This document shows, one piece after another, positions 48,710 to 59,623 of a DNA stretch of 64,000 nucleotides (the first letter of the stretch is position 1; each line of letters begins with the position of its first letter). The notes below the pieces were generated by a model that saw only the letters and a list, made by a program, of their open reading frames with translations, searched no databases and was not told the origin of the DNA. The position numbers and the translations under genes were made by a program. The stretch comes from Lobosporangium transversale (lineage: Eukaryota > Mortierellomycota > Mortierellomycetes > Mortierellales > Mortierellaceae). The stretch is from contig NW_019028982.1 of the NCBI RefSeq assembly GCF_002105155.1, positions 266,001 through 330,000 on the forward strand, written 5' to 3'.

Positions 48710-49063
48710 CACGCATGTATACAATTTGTTCATTCATCTTTGGAGGAGATAGGAAGAAAGCCCTTTTTTTAAAACTCTTTTGGTTTCTTTCTAATTAGGA
48801 TATGGACTCGCATGGGTCGGACATTTCATCTTTGAGAAGAATAAGCCTGCGACATTTAAGCATCCCATCTATTCTGTAAGTTATCATGCGTTATTCACAA
48901 GTGATTACTTAAAGAAAAAAAAAAAAAAAGATGATGTTTTACTTTTTTTTTTTTTTTTTTCTCTTTATTAACGAATTTCTAAAAAAATGATTCCCTAACA
49001 TTTTAGTTCATGGGCGATTGGAAGATGTGGTACGAGGTTATCACTGGAAAGCGCAGGTTCTGA
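48302..49063 (+). CDS. DUF962/Mpo1-like membrane protein
   Basis: Four small exons: 48302-48452, 48597-48677, 48799-48875, 49007-49063; 121 aa, phase-consistent. Family motifs are SFEEFYPYYLSEHCNPINRR followed by LHLFG, two short hydrophobic helices (VVAILGYLVM, FWWVTLLQGYGLAW), then WVGHFIFEKNKPATFKHPIY and GDWKMWYEVITGK. Yeast Mpo1 of this superfamily is an ER Fe(II) dioxygenase in alpha-oxidation of 2-hydroxy fatty acids. This protein belongs to the short subfamily also found in bacteria, so substrate assignment is uncertain. The conserved His residues (EHCNP, RLH, GHF) are present. Introns carry T33 (48483-48515), A29 starting inside the donor (48680-48708) and mixed A/T runs. Confidence 0.9.
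48483..48515 (+). repeat. T33 homopolymer in Mpo1-like intron 1
   Basis: 33 consecutive T followed directly by eight A, inside a 144-nt intron. One of the longest homopolymers in the window. Confidence 0.9.
48680..48708 (+). repeat. A29 homopolymer starting in the donor site of Mpo1-like intron 2
   Basis: The donor GT (48678-48679) is followed at once by 29 A, so the U1-binding region reads GTAAAA. Confidence 0.9.
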
Positions 49064-49341
49064 AGGTGTAATTGTATCAACAATAAAAAAAAATAAAAAT
49101 AAAAAAAATTGATGAATGATTCTAGAATTCAAATTCTTCGTTCGCATCCTTTACTGTCGAGCAAATTTAGAGTTAAAATAAAAACACAAACTGTATGCAC
49201 TCACTCTAAAAACATTTTTTTTTTTTTTTTTTTCCTTAACAAGTTGGGGAAGCTTCTTTCTTTTTCTTTTGCTCATGTCTATTTATTTACACTACCAGAT
49301 CACAACCAGCACTCTAGAATGAAAGAAATAAAGTCCTTGTC

Positions 49342-50909
49342 TTAATTACTATAAGTCCAGGTGGAAGTTCCGTCGCGCTGGAGAACAGGGGTTTCGGAAC
49401 GGTGGTACAGAGTTCTGGCACGGATATAGGGGTCCAACTTGAAATACGCAACTCTCAATTCACTAGCCAGCTGTGTACGATCCTGCTCAATCTCAGCCTC
49501 GGATCTTCCGCCCTCAGTCTTGCCGCTCTGGATCCACTCCTGAGTAACGGCCTCAAACTTCCAGAGGATGCTCTTCCATTCCTCCGTCAGCTTGTCCTTC
49601 ATCTCTGCATCGTTCATGCACTCGTTCTCACCAGGGACAGGAGACACATACTTGTATGTGAAATTGTCCTTACCACCATCATACTTGGCTGGCAAATGGT
49701 TAGGGTCAATGATCTCGAGCAATTCCTTGTCGCTACGGGTGAACCGGATCTTGGAAGCGACCACGGGATCAAGCCAGGGCTCGATCACCTTCCAGACACC
49801 CCAAAAGACTAATGGTGCCTTGTGAACTATAAGGATACCAAGGGATTCGGGATAGTAGGCTTCAAAGCACTGGACCAGGAACTTTACAAAGTTATAGTCC
49901 ATGTTGGAAAGTCCAAAGCCAGTCATATCAAAGACCAAGCAGGCAGTCTCGACAGGGGGCTGGATCATCAAACGACCAGTCTCCATGACGTAGATGGTGA
50001 ACTTTTCCAGTGCCTTTTGATCCTGATCTGCAGGCTTGTGTAAGCGAACATTAATATAGCTATCATTTTGAATGTATATAAAGAAAGGGAGGGGAAAAAA
50101 AAAAAATCGTTAAAGAAATGCCTCACTTGAGATCTGTTCGTTATTTCACACAGTCTTTGCATGATAGAATTGATGAGCTTAATATTAATATGATCTCCTG
50201 CTTCCCCAAGATAAAAAAAATTCCGTCACACACAGATAAGCAGCCCTCCCAAATATTCGCTAAAAAAAAAAAAAAAAAAAAAAAAAGTAAAAAGACTTAC
50301 ACAACAGGTCGTCCCATCTTGTCAGTGCCATGGAAATACGATTTGCCCATTTCCAACTGTAGTTTGAAACCGCGGTACTTGGCACTGAGCTCGTCCTCGT
50401 TCTTTGCCTTGACTTCTTCGATATCATCCTCAATACGCCACTTGAATGCCTTGAGAATCATGTTTAAGCCATTGGTCACATTCCACTTGCGTGCACGAAG
50501 GAAACGAAGGAGAAGAGAATCTGGACAAATATAAAGATAAATAAAAAAAAGGTACAGATTCAGAAATTGGGTTCCTTTGTCCTTGATTAACAGAGGATGT
50601 ATGAAATGATCCATCGAAATCTACAAGCATATCCATAAATGGTCCATTTCATTTACCAGGGTGATCACCAAGGATATTGTTCCAGAGTGCAGGGCGGAGG
50701 TGTTCCTTGTCAAGTCCAAGATCTTTTAGACTGATACGTCCCACTGCAGCAGGATCTGAGGAAGGAAGGTCTTTAGAAGGCTCGATAATGCCAGCTTCAG
50801 TGAGCTGCAAGATCTGGGCCCACATCTGCTTGAGAAGGACTTTCTGGTCAGGGGTCAGACATCCAATATAGCCTGTGCCTGGAGGAGTGGCGATATCACC
50901 TTTTGCCAT
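49342..50909 (-). CDS. CRAL-TRIO (Sec14-like, Csr1 family) lipid-transfer protein, copy 2
   Basis: Three exons: 50909-50657, 50520-50301, 50059-49342; 396 aa. Same domain order as the 28209 gene: PGTGYIGCLTPDQKVLLKQMW, LWNNILGDHPDSLLLRFLRA, FDMTGFGLSNMDYNFVKFL, CFEAYYPESLGILIVHKAPL, FWGVWKVIEPWLDPVVASKI, C-terminus TSTWTYSN. It lacks the Pro/Ala/Trp linker of copy 1. The second intron is at the same position and phase as copy 1's only intron (after RPVV / QPIV, phase 2); the first intron is extra. It presumably binds phosphoinositide or sterol like other Csr1 proteins. Convergent with the Mpo1-like gene. Confidence 0.93.
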
Positions 50910-51752
50910 GATGTAAGGGTCTTTCTTTTTTTTCTTTTTCTTTTAAAGAAAGACAGAGAGAAAGAGAGAGAAAGAGAGGTGAAGAAATGAGAAATAAGAA
51001 ATGAGGAATGAGATGAGAATTTAAAACAAAAAGAGATGATAAAAACCATTTTTCTCCCCCTGAATGACTGTTGGAGCTAAGGAAATGATTGTCAGGTGAG
51101 TGCTTTTGTGGAGAGAGAGAATCTGCTGCTTCTCCCTTCTCCTGCATCCTCGCATTCTCCACAAAAGAATGAAATTGGCTCTCTCGTCTAAGTAAGTAAA
51201 AAGAAAATAAAACAAGAGCCATCCACATTCGTGCCTATTGTGTGTCGTGTCTCGTGTGTCCTGTGTCGTGTGTTGTCGTGCGAAGGTTGGTCAGGGCAAA
51301 TGAGGTTTTAATAAACAAATTATTCTTGAACAAAGGAAACAATTCTGACCGTTGTATCAGGTCCTTTTTTTTTTCTTTTTTCTTTTTTTGCTAGGACACA
51401 GACTCAATAAACAATAGAACAGACTTTCTGAACTGAGAAACATTACAAAAAAAAAAAAAGTACCGGTTTGAGGAGAAAGCCGCATTCCCAATTGGTGTAA
51501 CGATGATCCCCCTTTCCCCATCTTTGGATAGATCTGACAAAAGACAGGATTTGACATTGACATTACAAAAAAAGTGAAAAATGAAAGAGCAACAATAGAT
51601 GGTCTCTTTTCATGCCTAGTCAAATGTGTATGTACATCATTATATTTATACACACAAAGGAAAAGAAAATAAACATTCGCAATAACAATAAATTGTATAT
51701 ATTAAAAAACAACAACAGTTCAGATTTTTATTAGTGATAAGCTGAAAAATTC
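50910..51752. other. Intergenic region with GA-rich tract and GTGTC repeats
   Basis: GA-rich (CT-rich in sense) leader of the CRAL-TRIO gene at about 50935-50985. Imperfect TGTGTCGTG repeats at about 51238-51280. The 3' flank of Ssb lies near 51660-51752. No gene recognised. Confidence 0.6.
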
Positions 51753-53067
51753 TTAACGAGAGAGAGAAGCAAAGGCCTTGGTGACGGAACGCTTGAGCTT
51801 GCGCTGGGCGAGAACGAAGGTATCCTTCTCAGCGAGCTCTTCAATCTGAAGGGCAGCCATGGCCTCCTCAAGAGCCTCCTCAACGGCCCTCTTGTCTGCA
51901 CGCTTGAGCTTCATGGAAACATTGGGTTCATTGAGAGTGCCCTGGATCTGGTACACATACGACTCGAGGTCCTGCTTGGACTGAACAATCTCCTCGTTCT
52001 TGCGGTCCTCATCCTTGAACTTCTCGGCCTCAGAGACCATACGCTCGATATCTGCAGCAGAGAGACGACCAGCTCCGTTGGTGATGGTAATGTTGGCCTT
52101 GCGACCAGTGGCCTTGTCCATAGCAGTGACTTTAAGAATACCGTTGGCATCCAACTCAAAGGTACACTCGAGCTCGGGGGTACCACGGGGCATAGGGGCA
52201 ATGCCAGAGAGCTCGAACTTGCCAAGCAAGTTGTTATCACGGGTCATGGGACGCTCACCCTCATAGACTGGGAACTGGACAGTAGTCTGACCATCCTCAG
52301 TGGTGGTGAAGGTCTTCTTCTTGATGGTGGGGATAGCAGTGTTACGGGGAACGACAACAGCCATGACACCACCCTGCATCTCAACTCCGAGTGAGAGAGG
52401 GACAACATCCAAGAGCAAAAGATCCTGGGTCTTGGCATTACCGGCCTGGTTGGTCAAGACAGCGGCCTGGACGGCAGCACCATAGGCAACGGCCTCATCA
52501 GGGTTGATCGACTTGTTCAACTCCTTTCCATCAAAGAACTCCTGGAGAAGAGACTGGATCTTGGGGATACGGGTGGAACCACCGACAAGGACGATCTCAT
52601 CGACCTCCTTCTTGGTGTACTTGGCATCCTTGAGAACCTTCTTGACGGGCTCGATGGTGTTGTTGAAGTGAGTAGAGTTGAGCTCCTCGAAACGGGCACG
52701 GGTGATGTTGGCCTGGAAGTCAACACCCTCGAAGAGAGAGTCAACCTCGATCGTGGTCTGGGCCAATGAGGACAAGGTGCGCTTAGCACGCTCGCAAGCA
52801 GTGCGGAGACGGCGGGTGGCACGGGCATCACCAGAGATGTCCTTCTTGTGCTTGCGCTTGAACTCCTCCTTGAAGTGCTCCAAGAGAGTGTTATCGAAAT
52901 CCTCACCTCCCAAGTGGGTGTCACCAGCAGTGGCCTTGACGGCGAAGACACCTCCAGTGATGGACAAGAGGGAAACATCGAACGTTCCACCACCGAGATC
53001 GAAAATGAGGACGTTCTTCTCCTTGGTCTCCTTCGAGTCCAAACCGTAAGCAATGGCAGCAGCAGTG

Positions 53068-53111
<44 letters not shown>

Positions 53112-53788
53112 AGCATCCTTGGTGGCGTGACGCTGAGCATCGTTGAAGTAGGCGGGGACGGTGATGACAGCCTTGGTGACGGTCTTGCCGAGCTTGGCCT
53201 CAGCGATCTCCTTCATCTTGACCAAGACCATAGCAGAGATCTCCTGGGGAGAGAACTCCTTCTTCTCGCCCTGGTAATCGACCTGGATGAAAGGAGCAGT
53301 GTCCTTATCGATGACGGTGAAGGGCCAGTGCTTCATATCAGCCTTAACCTCGGGATCATCGAAGCGGCGACCGATGAGACGCTTGGCATCGAAAACGGTG
53401 TTGGTGGGGTTCATGGCAGCCTGGTTCTTGGCGGCATCACCGATGAGACGCTCCTGCTCGGAGAAGGCAACGTACGAAGGAGTAGTACGGTTACCCTGCT
53501 CGTTAGCGATAATCTCAACACGCTCGCCCTCCCAGACGGCAACGCAGGAGTAGGTGGTACTATAAATATGACAGAGGAACAAAGCGTGGAAAATGGGTCA
53601 ATATTTTAAAAATTTTTGGAAGTATAGCAATTCATAATGATTGCTGCTTTTTTGTTCCAGATTGTTAGATACGATTTTCTTTCCAGCAGTGCGTGGCGAT
53701 CAGGGGTCGATGTTTGGTTGTTCACATATTGCAGTAATAATATTGAAATGGTCCAGGGTTGGTTGAGAGGAAGGAGGAAGGAGGAAGG

Positions 53789-53819
<31 letters not shown>

Positions 53820-54258
53820 CATCCCGACAAAAAGTGAGCACTGAATTCGAACCAAGATGTCGATTCAAACCAAATCCCAGATTTTCAAATTGCTCAACAG
53901 CAAATTTATAAAAGTTGCATAATGGGAATGGAATCAAAATTCCATGATTGAACTTTGGATCAGAATTCCTATTGAAATGTATTCGTGCCTGAATCGATTT
54001 TCTTTCCTCTTTCCTCTTTCTTTTTTTTTTTTTTTTTTTTTTTTTCTCTCTTTGTTGTTGAGTAGAATATCATTTCCTGAATATCCACAAGAGTTATCTT
54101 GATTTTAGTCGCTATCCCCTTTCTTCTTTTTTTTTCAACGAGGGAAATGGTCTAGTTCTCCTTCTTCTCTTCTCACTTCACACTTCATCCGCTATCCGTG
54201 GTGGGATATCGACATACCCGAGATCGATTCCGATGGCAAGGTCAGTGACTTCAGACAT
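51753..54258 (-). CDS. SSB1: Ribosome-associated Hsp70 chaperone Ssb
   Basis: Exons 54258-54218 ([14 protein letters not shown]) and 53559-51753, joined in phase 2 within the ATP phosphate-1 loop, 615 aa (yeast Ssb1 is 613). The nucleotide domain shows [59 protein letters not shown] and [14 protein letters not shown]. The substrate domain shows [18 protein letters not shown] and [13 protein letters not shown]. The C-terminus ends [14 protein letters not shown] rather than EEVD, which matches Ssb (KRVVTKAMSSR-type) and rules out Ssa-type Hsp70. Ssb binds nascent chains at the ribosome together with RAC. The 658-nt intron right after codon 14 holds A29 and T26 runs. Codon use is strongly biased to C-ending codons, as expected for a highly expressed gene. 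Confidence 0.96.
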
Positions 54259-54608
54259 GTCGAAAAGATTTGTTGAAGAGAGAAAGGGTGGAACAAACAA
54301 CTGCCCAGGTGGCAGTCCATTTTGTGTATCATTGGAAAAATTTTTTGAGCTTAATCAGAAAGCAAAAGATAAATCGTCACCGAAAACCATCACAGACGCA
54401 AATGTAACTTGTCCCAATGGCTGAAGCTGAATATTGATGGGCAATTTTCTAAGTATTATTGCTATATGACTTTAGCCATATTTAATGTCCACAGATTGAT
54501 GATCTTGTTGCGCTCTTCCTACTAATTAAAATGAGCTTTTTTTTGTCTGATCTCTTTTTTTTTTTTATTTTTTATTTTTTATTTTTTGAAACGGGAAACC
54601 AACACACC
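54259..54608. promoter_or_regulatory. Divergent promoter region, Ssb / Dnmt2
   Basis: 350 nt separate the two start codons. The region holds T-rich stretches near the Dnmt2 start. I found no clear TATA box or heat-shock element. Confidence 0.6.
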
Positions 54609-55514
54609 ATGACAACCATCAGAGCATTAGAATTTTTTAGCGGGATCGGAGGACTAGTGCGTGTTCTATACAATTGCTTTTACACATTGGAAACACAAGG
54701 ATGGGCGGTCGGGGAAGATGCTAACTGTTTCGTTGAACCGAAATATAATAGCATTTTGGGTTCAATGCGAGTGGTGCTAAAGGCGAGGTCTTGGATAGCT
54801 TCGACATGAATCAGCAGGCTAATGATACATATCTATTAAGTTTTGGCAAAAAACCTGTATCGGTAATGATTGAGGATTTGAATTAGGGCTTTTTCTATTT
54901 CTTTTTTTTTTTTTTTTTTTTTTTCTCTTATGACTGAATAAAGTATTTGATCCGACTATAACTTCAACAGGATATATTATCTGGGATTTTTCTATTTTTG
55001 TGTATGTTTATTTAGAGAGGAATTGATCGATTAATGGTCAAGGACATTGAAAAGTAAGGAGTTGAAGGAAACTTGGGAGTTACCAACAAAAAAGTATGAT
55101 GAACCAATGTTTGACATTCTTTTCTTTTTTTAATTCTTTTTTTCTTAAAAAAAAAAAAAAAAAAAAAAAAAGATATAACGCAAATTGCTGGCTAATGAGT
55201 CCACCATGTCAGGTACTCTTAAAGAAAGATCTTTTTATATATATGTGGATCACGAAAGCAGCATTGGAAAGAAAGAAAAAAAAAAAAAAAAAAAAAAAAG
55301 AAAAAGAAAGAAATAAAGATCAATCGAACTAATATCAATCAACAATATAGCCGTACACACGGGGAGGAAAGTTACTTGATGATCAAGACAATCGGGCGAA
55401 GCCTTTATTACATCTCTTGGATCAGCTTGAAAGGATGTCATCACCACCAACGTATGTTTTCCTAGAAAATGTCAAGAACTTCGAGGTACACGATTATAGT
55501 TATTAAAAGGAAGG

Positions 55515-55545
<31 letters not shown>

Positions 55546-56882
55546 TTACAGATAGCCCAACACATTGCGGTAGACTGATCGAAAGAAAAACTTCTTTTTT
55601 TTTTTCTATAATAACAATAGGTTTCCCGTTCCCGAGAAAGACTTGTCCGTCTACTTAATAAAATGGGCTATGTTTTTCGAGAATGTCTTTTAGCACCTTA
55701 CAATTTCGGAGTCCCTAACGATCGGCTTCGCTACTTTTTGATGGCCAGGCTACGTTCGAGCTTCAAACAAGACACAACAATAGTTCCCACAGGCTCTATC
55801 GCTATTACTACTACCACTATTACTACTACCACTACTGCTACTACTACTACTGCTGCTGCTGCTGCTACTTCTTCGTCTACCGCGCCCGAATCTTTGGTAG
55901 GAGATGTATTTGATCCAGAAAAGGAGTTAATTTATACAACGTGGCCATTCCCAGCATTTGTTGAGGATCCGAAGACACCAGTACAGCAACACTCATTCAA
56001 ATTGCCAGAGTTACGACATTTCCTGGATAAGGATGAAACCCACGTGAAGGACTATCTACTCTCTAAACAATTGATTCTTGAACGCCCAAACTTTCGTTTC
56101 GGTGAGTAAGGGGACTCTACAATCCTAAGTTGTATCTTGTGTACAATCTAGACAAAGCAGGGACTAATATCTTTATTATTATTATTTGTGTTACAGATAT
56201 CCTTCGACCATCGTCAAATAGATCGTCTTGCTTCACAAAGGCTTATGGAGGCCATCATGTGGCTAGCGGTGGTGGTCTTTTGCAAACACTTAAAATGGAA
56301 CAGGAGGATTATGACTTTGGCAATTCCGAATCGATTGCGGAACTCGGTCTCCGGTTCTTTTCTCCAACAGAGGTAGCACGACTACACGTCTTTCCTTTAA
56401 AAGAAGAGCATGAGTACGGGCTAGATGGCGATAGCAACAGCAACAGTAACAACCATAACAAAACCAACGGCAGCAGCACTTCTGAAAATGATAAAGATGC
56501 AGATTCTATACAAACAACACAAGTACACCCAAACTCACAGCAAACTGTGACGACCGTCCGACCATTCGATCCTCAACTGGCACGTAAACCCGAGGGACCA
56601 TTTTTACAGTTTCCACACAAGTTGAAAGCGTTACAACGGTATAAACTGCTCGGGAATAGCCTGAATGTCTGGGTGGTGGCCGAGTTACTTCGAGGCATCC
56701 TTTTCGCAGACCATCCAGGGACTCCTCTGCCAGTATATCGTACTAGTGATGAAAGCAGTAAACCACTTGAAAGTACTTCCAAGCACAGCATCGATAAGCA
56801 TTCAGAGTCAATAGAGTCCGAGCAAAACACTGTCGAGGACGAAGCCAGAAATCCCAAACGACTTAAAACTCAAACAGCCTGA
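54609..56882 (+). CDS. DNMT2: Dnmt2-type tRNA (cytosine-C5) methyltransferase
   Basis: Seven exons: 54609-54656, 54752-54862, 55016-55053, 55173-55212, 55351-55485, 55621-56101, 56197-56882; 512 aa. Methylates C38 of tRNA-Asp in characterised homologues. Motif I EFFSGIGGLHFGF binds AdoMet; acidic loop DSFDMNQQANDTY; motif IV SPPCQPYTRGGK has the catalytic Cys78; motif VI is FLENVKNFE; motif VIII region GVPNDRLRYFLMAR. The Dnmt2-specific CFTKAYGGHHVASGGG and motif X YKLLGNSLNVWVVAELL are present. A Thr/Ala/Ser repeat from ACT/GCT codons (55802-55880) and an Asn/Ser-rich insert (56430-56480) lengthen it beyond the usual 330-390 aa. Exons 3 and 4 are only 38 and 40 nt. Exon 4, carrying the catalytic Cys, has an acceptor preceded by 25 A. 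Confidence 0.93.
55147..55171 (+). repeat. A25 homopolymer forming the 3' splice site of Dnmt2 exon 4
   Basis: 25 A run straight into the acceptor G (55172). There is no pyrimidine tract between it and exon 4; pyrimidines (TTTTTCTT) occur only upstream of the run. Confidence 0.85.
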
Positions 56883-56995
56883 AGACCAACAAAAATTCAC
56901 GTAGAAAGTCAAGACAACATTCATAATTCTTTTTTAACTTTTAATGGTAAAATTACAAGTGGTAGTTTATTAATAAAGATGGAGGGGGGGGGGTT

Positions 56996-56996
<1 letters not shown>

Positions 56997-57026
<30 letters not shown>
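56997..57026. repeat. T30 run in convergent gap between Dnmt2 and Ilv3
   Basis: The 170-nt gap between two convergent stop codons contains a short G run and then T30, which is poly(A) in the sense of Ilv3, 27 nt after its stop. Confidence 0.85.
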
Positions 57027-57052
57027 CCTTTTTTTTCCTTCCTTGTTATTGT

Positions 57053-58537
57053 TTACTCGTCGGTAACACATCCTTCGCTAGCATTCTTGACATTCTTGAT
57101 ATACTTGTAAAGAGTTCCGCGAGTGGCCTTGAAAGGAGGAGCCACCCAAGTGGCGTGACGGGCCTTCATTTCCTCGTCTGTGACCTTGACATCGATGGTC
57201 TTGTTCTCAGCATCGATGGCAATAATATCACCATTCTTGATCAAACCAATAGGTCCTCCCTCTTGAGCCTCGGGTGTGATGTGTCCGATGATGAATCCGT
57301 GACTTCCACCCGAGAAGCGACCATCGGTCAACAAGGCAACGTCGTTTCCAAGACCAGCTCCCATGATGGCAGAAGTGGGTGTCAACATCTCGGGCATACC
57401 CGGACCACCCTTTGGTCCAGAGTAGCGAATAATAATAACCTGACCCTTCTTGATCTCACCGTTCTCCAAACCACGCAACATGTCGGTCTCGTGGTCGTAC
57501 ACATTGGCTGGACCCTCGAAGAAAAGACCCTCCTTACCAGTGATCTTGGCCACAGAGCCGAGAGGGGCAAGGTTACCCTTGAGGATGCAGAGATGTCCAG
57601 TTGGCTTGATAGGCTTCTCCAAGGGGAGGATGACATCCTGACCTTCCTTGAGGCCAGGAACGTCCCTCAAGTTCTCTGCAATGGTCTTTCCAGTGACTGT
57701 CAAACATTCTCCGTGGATCAGATTATTCTCCAAAAGGTACTTGAGGACAGCGGGAGTACCTCCGATTTTATGAACATCCTCCATGACATACTTGCCGGAA
57801 GGCTTGAGATCAGCCAAAAGAGGGATGCGAGAGCTGACCTCTTGGAAATCATCGATGGTCAAATTTACATTGACAGCTCGTGCAATTGCGATCAAGTGGA
57901 GAACAGCATTTGTGGAACCGCCCAAAATCATGGTAAGGACCATTGCATTCTCGAAAGCCTTGCGAGTCATGATATCACGGGGCTTGATGTCAAGTTCAAG
58001 CAAGTTGCGGATGGCCTTTCCGGCATCCAAGCATTCCTGGAGCTTCTCGGGGTACTCTGCAGGAGTGGATGAGCTGTAGGGAAGGGTCATTCCCATGGCT
58101 TCAATCGCCGATGCCACTATGATCATAAAGTATAATAAAAAAGAGTTTGTTAGTATTTTTTATGAAATCGCCCTGATCAAGACGTGCATCTGCAAAATGT
58201 GCATAAGATGGTATAATATAATACATACTGGTGTTGGCGGTGTACATGCCACCGCAGGCGCCTGCTCCGGGACAGGAGTTGCGGACAATGTCCTGACGTT
58301 GAGTCTCATTGATGGTTCCGGCAAGATAAGAGCCATAAGACTGGAAGGCCGAGACGATGTCAAGAGTGCCCTGGCTGCAAGAGGATTTACCGGGTTTGAT
58401 CGTACCTCCATAGACCATGATCGAAGGGCGGTTGATACGTCCCATGGCAATCAAACAGCCAGGCATATTCTTGTCGCATCCAGGCAGGGAGATATTGGCA
58501 TCGTACCATTGCCCGCTCATAACCTGAAACAAAACGG

Positions 58538-58570
<33 letters not shown>

Positions 58571-59514
58571 AGAAAAATCGAGATCAGACTTTTTGATGCA
58601 GTAGTCACATTGGAGTAGGAGAAAGAAAAAAAAAAGTTCCTATTGGTCTCCATGGCAAGATAAACCATATGATTACCGTCTCAATAGAGTCCGCAATGAT
58701 ATCTCTGCTTTGAAGTGAGTAGCTCATACCGGCGGTACCCATTGAGATACCATCACTGACACCGATCGTGTTGAAGCGATAGCCGACCAGGCCTGCTTTC
58801 TGAACACCTTCCTTGACTTTTGCTGCAAGATCATTCAAATGCATGTTGCATGGATTACCCTCATACCAACTACACACAAAAGAAAAAAGGAAAAGAAAAT
58901 AAAGAAAATAATAAAAACGGTCAGTTTTGAGTCATGTTGGTCACATCTTGCTTTTTTGATTTGGTTTAGGGCTCAGATCACTTACACGCTAGAGATTCCA
59001 ACTTGAGGTTTACTCATATCATCTTCCTTCAATCCCGTGGCGTACACTAAAAAAAATAAAAATAAAATAAAATAAAAAAAAAAGTCAATTACAACCTTGT
59101 CCTTCACGTCCATATCATTCCTTTGATCTGAAAAAAAAAAAAAAAAAAAATAGCAGAAGGATCAATTACACATGGCTTGCGAGGCACCCTGAGACTTTGG
59201 CTGTGTGATCTTGGAACTGTATTTGTTAAGATTCTGGTTTGAGGAGCTGCCGGATCCTGTGGAGTAGCGATGGCATTGTACAGCGATGGATCTAGCAGAT
59301 GTTTTGCCATGACTGGAAGTAGGGATCAAGATGGTAAAAAAATATATATATAGGTATATTTTACGCGTCTTGATAATGTTAGTGGACATTAAACAAAAAA
59401 AAAAAAAATAACCCAATTGATGTTACGACAAACAACGTGTGGGAATCAGACAGATACTTGCATTTTTACTTGGCCTGCAACCTGCGAGGCAGCTGCTGAA
59501 AGGAAGGAAGACAT
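57053..59514 (-). CDS. ILV3: Dihydroxyacid dehydratase (mitochondrial)
   Basis: Third common step of valine/isoleucine synthesis; Fe-S enzyme. Exons: 59514-59462, 59312-59170, 59046-58986, 58869-58677, 58523-58229, 58116-57053; 602 aa (yeast 585). The first 40 residues ([31 protein letters not shown]) look like a mitochondrial presequence. Motifs are [99 protein letters not shown] and [16 protein letters not shown]. The Fe-S cysteines (GNPC, PGCDKN, GACGG) and the active-site Ser loop (GRFSGG) are present. Intron 1 needs a GC-AG boundary (GCAAGT...TTCCAG); any GT donor nearby breaks the phase. Introns 2 and 4 have poly(T) in sense. Confidence 0.95.
59313..59461 (-). other. GC-AG intron in ILV3
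   Basis: Donor GCAAGT at 59461-59456, acceptor TTCCAG ending at 59313. Exon 1 ends in phase 2 and exon 2 starts with the third base of the codon, so the reading frame into [14 protein letters not shown] and NKYSSK is kept. The sequence GCAAGT is the usual strong form of GC donors. Confidence 0.75.
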
Positions 59515-59587
59515 GATAAAAATGTGGTTTGAGGGGTGGGCAAGTGAGAAGGATGGAATGGAGAAATGAGTAAAAAGATGAATGAGA

Positions 59588-59623
<36 letters not shown>

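Noticed and set aside
52848-53609. 253-codon antisense open frame over Ssb
   Set aside because: It arises from the strong codon bias of the highly expressed Ssb gene; the sense frame is unequivocal.
57155-58072. 305-codon antisense open frame over Ilv3
   Set aside because: Same cause: antisense shadow of a biased, conserved coding exon.
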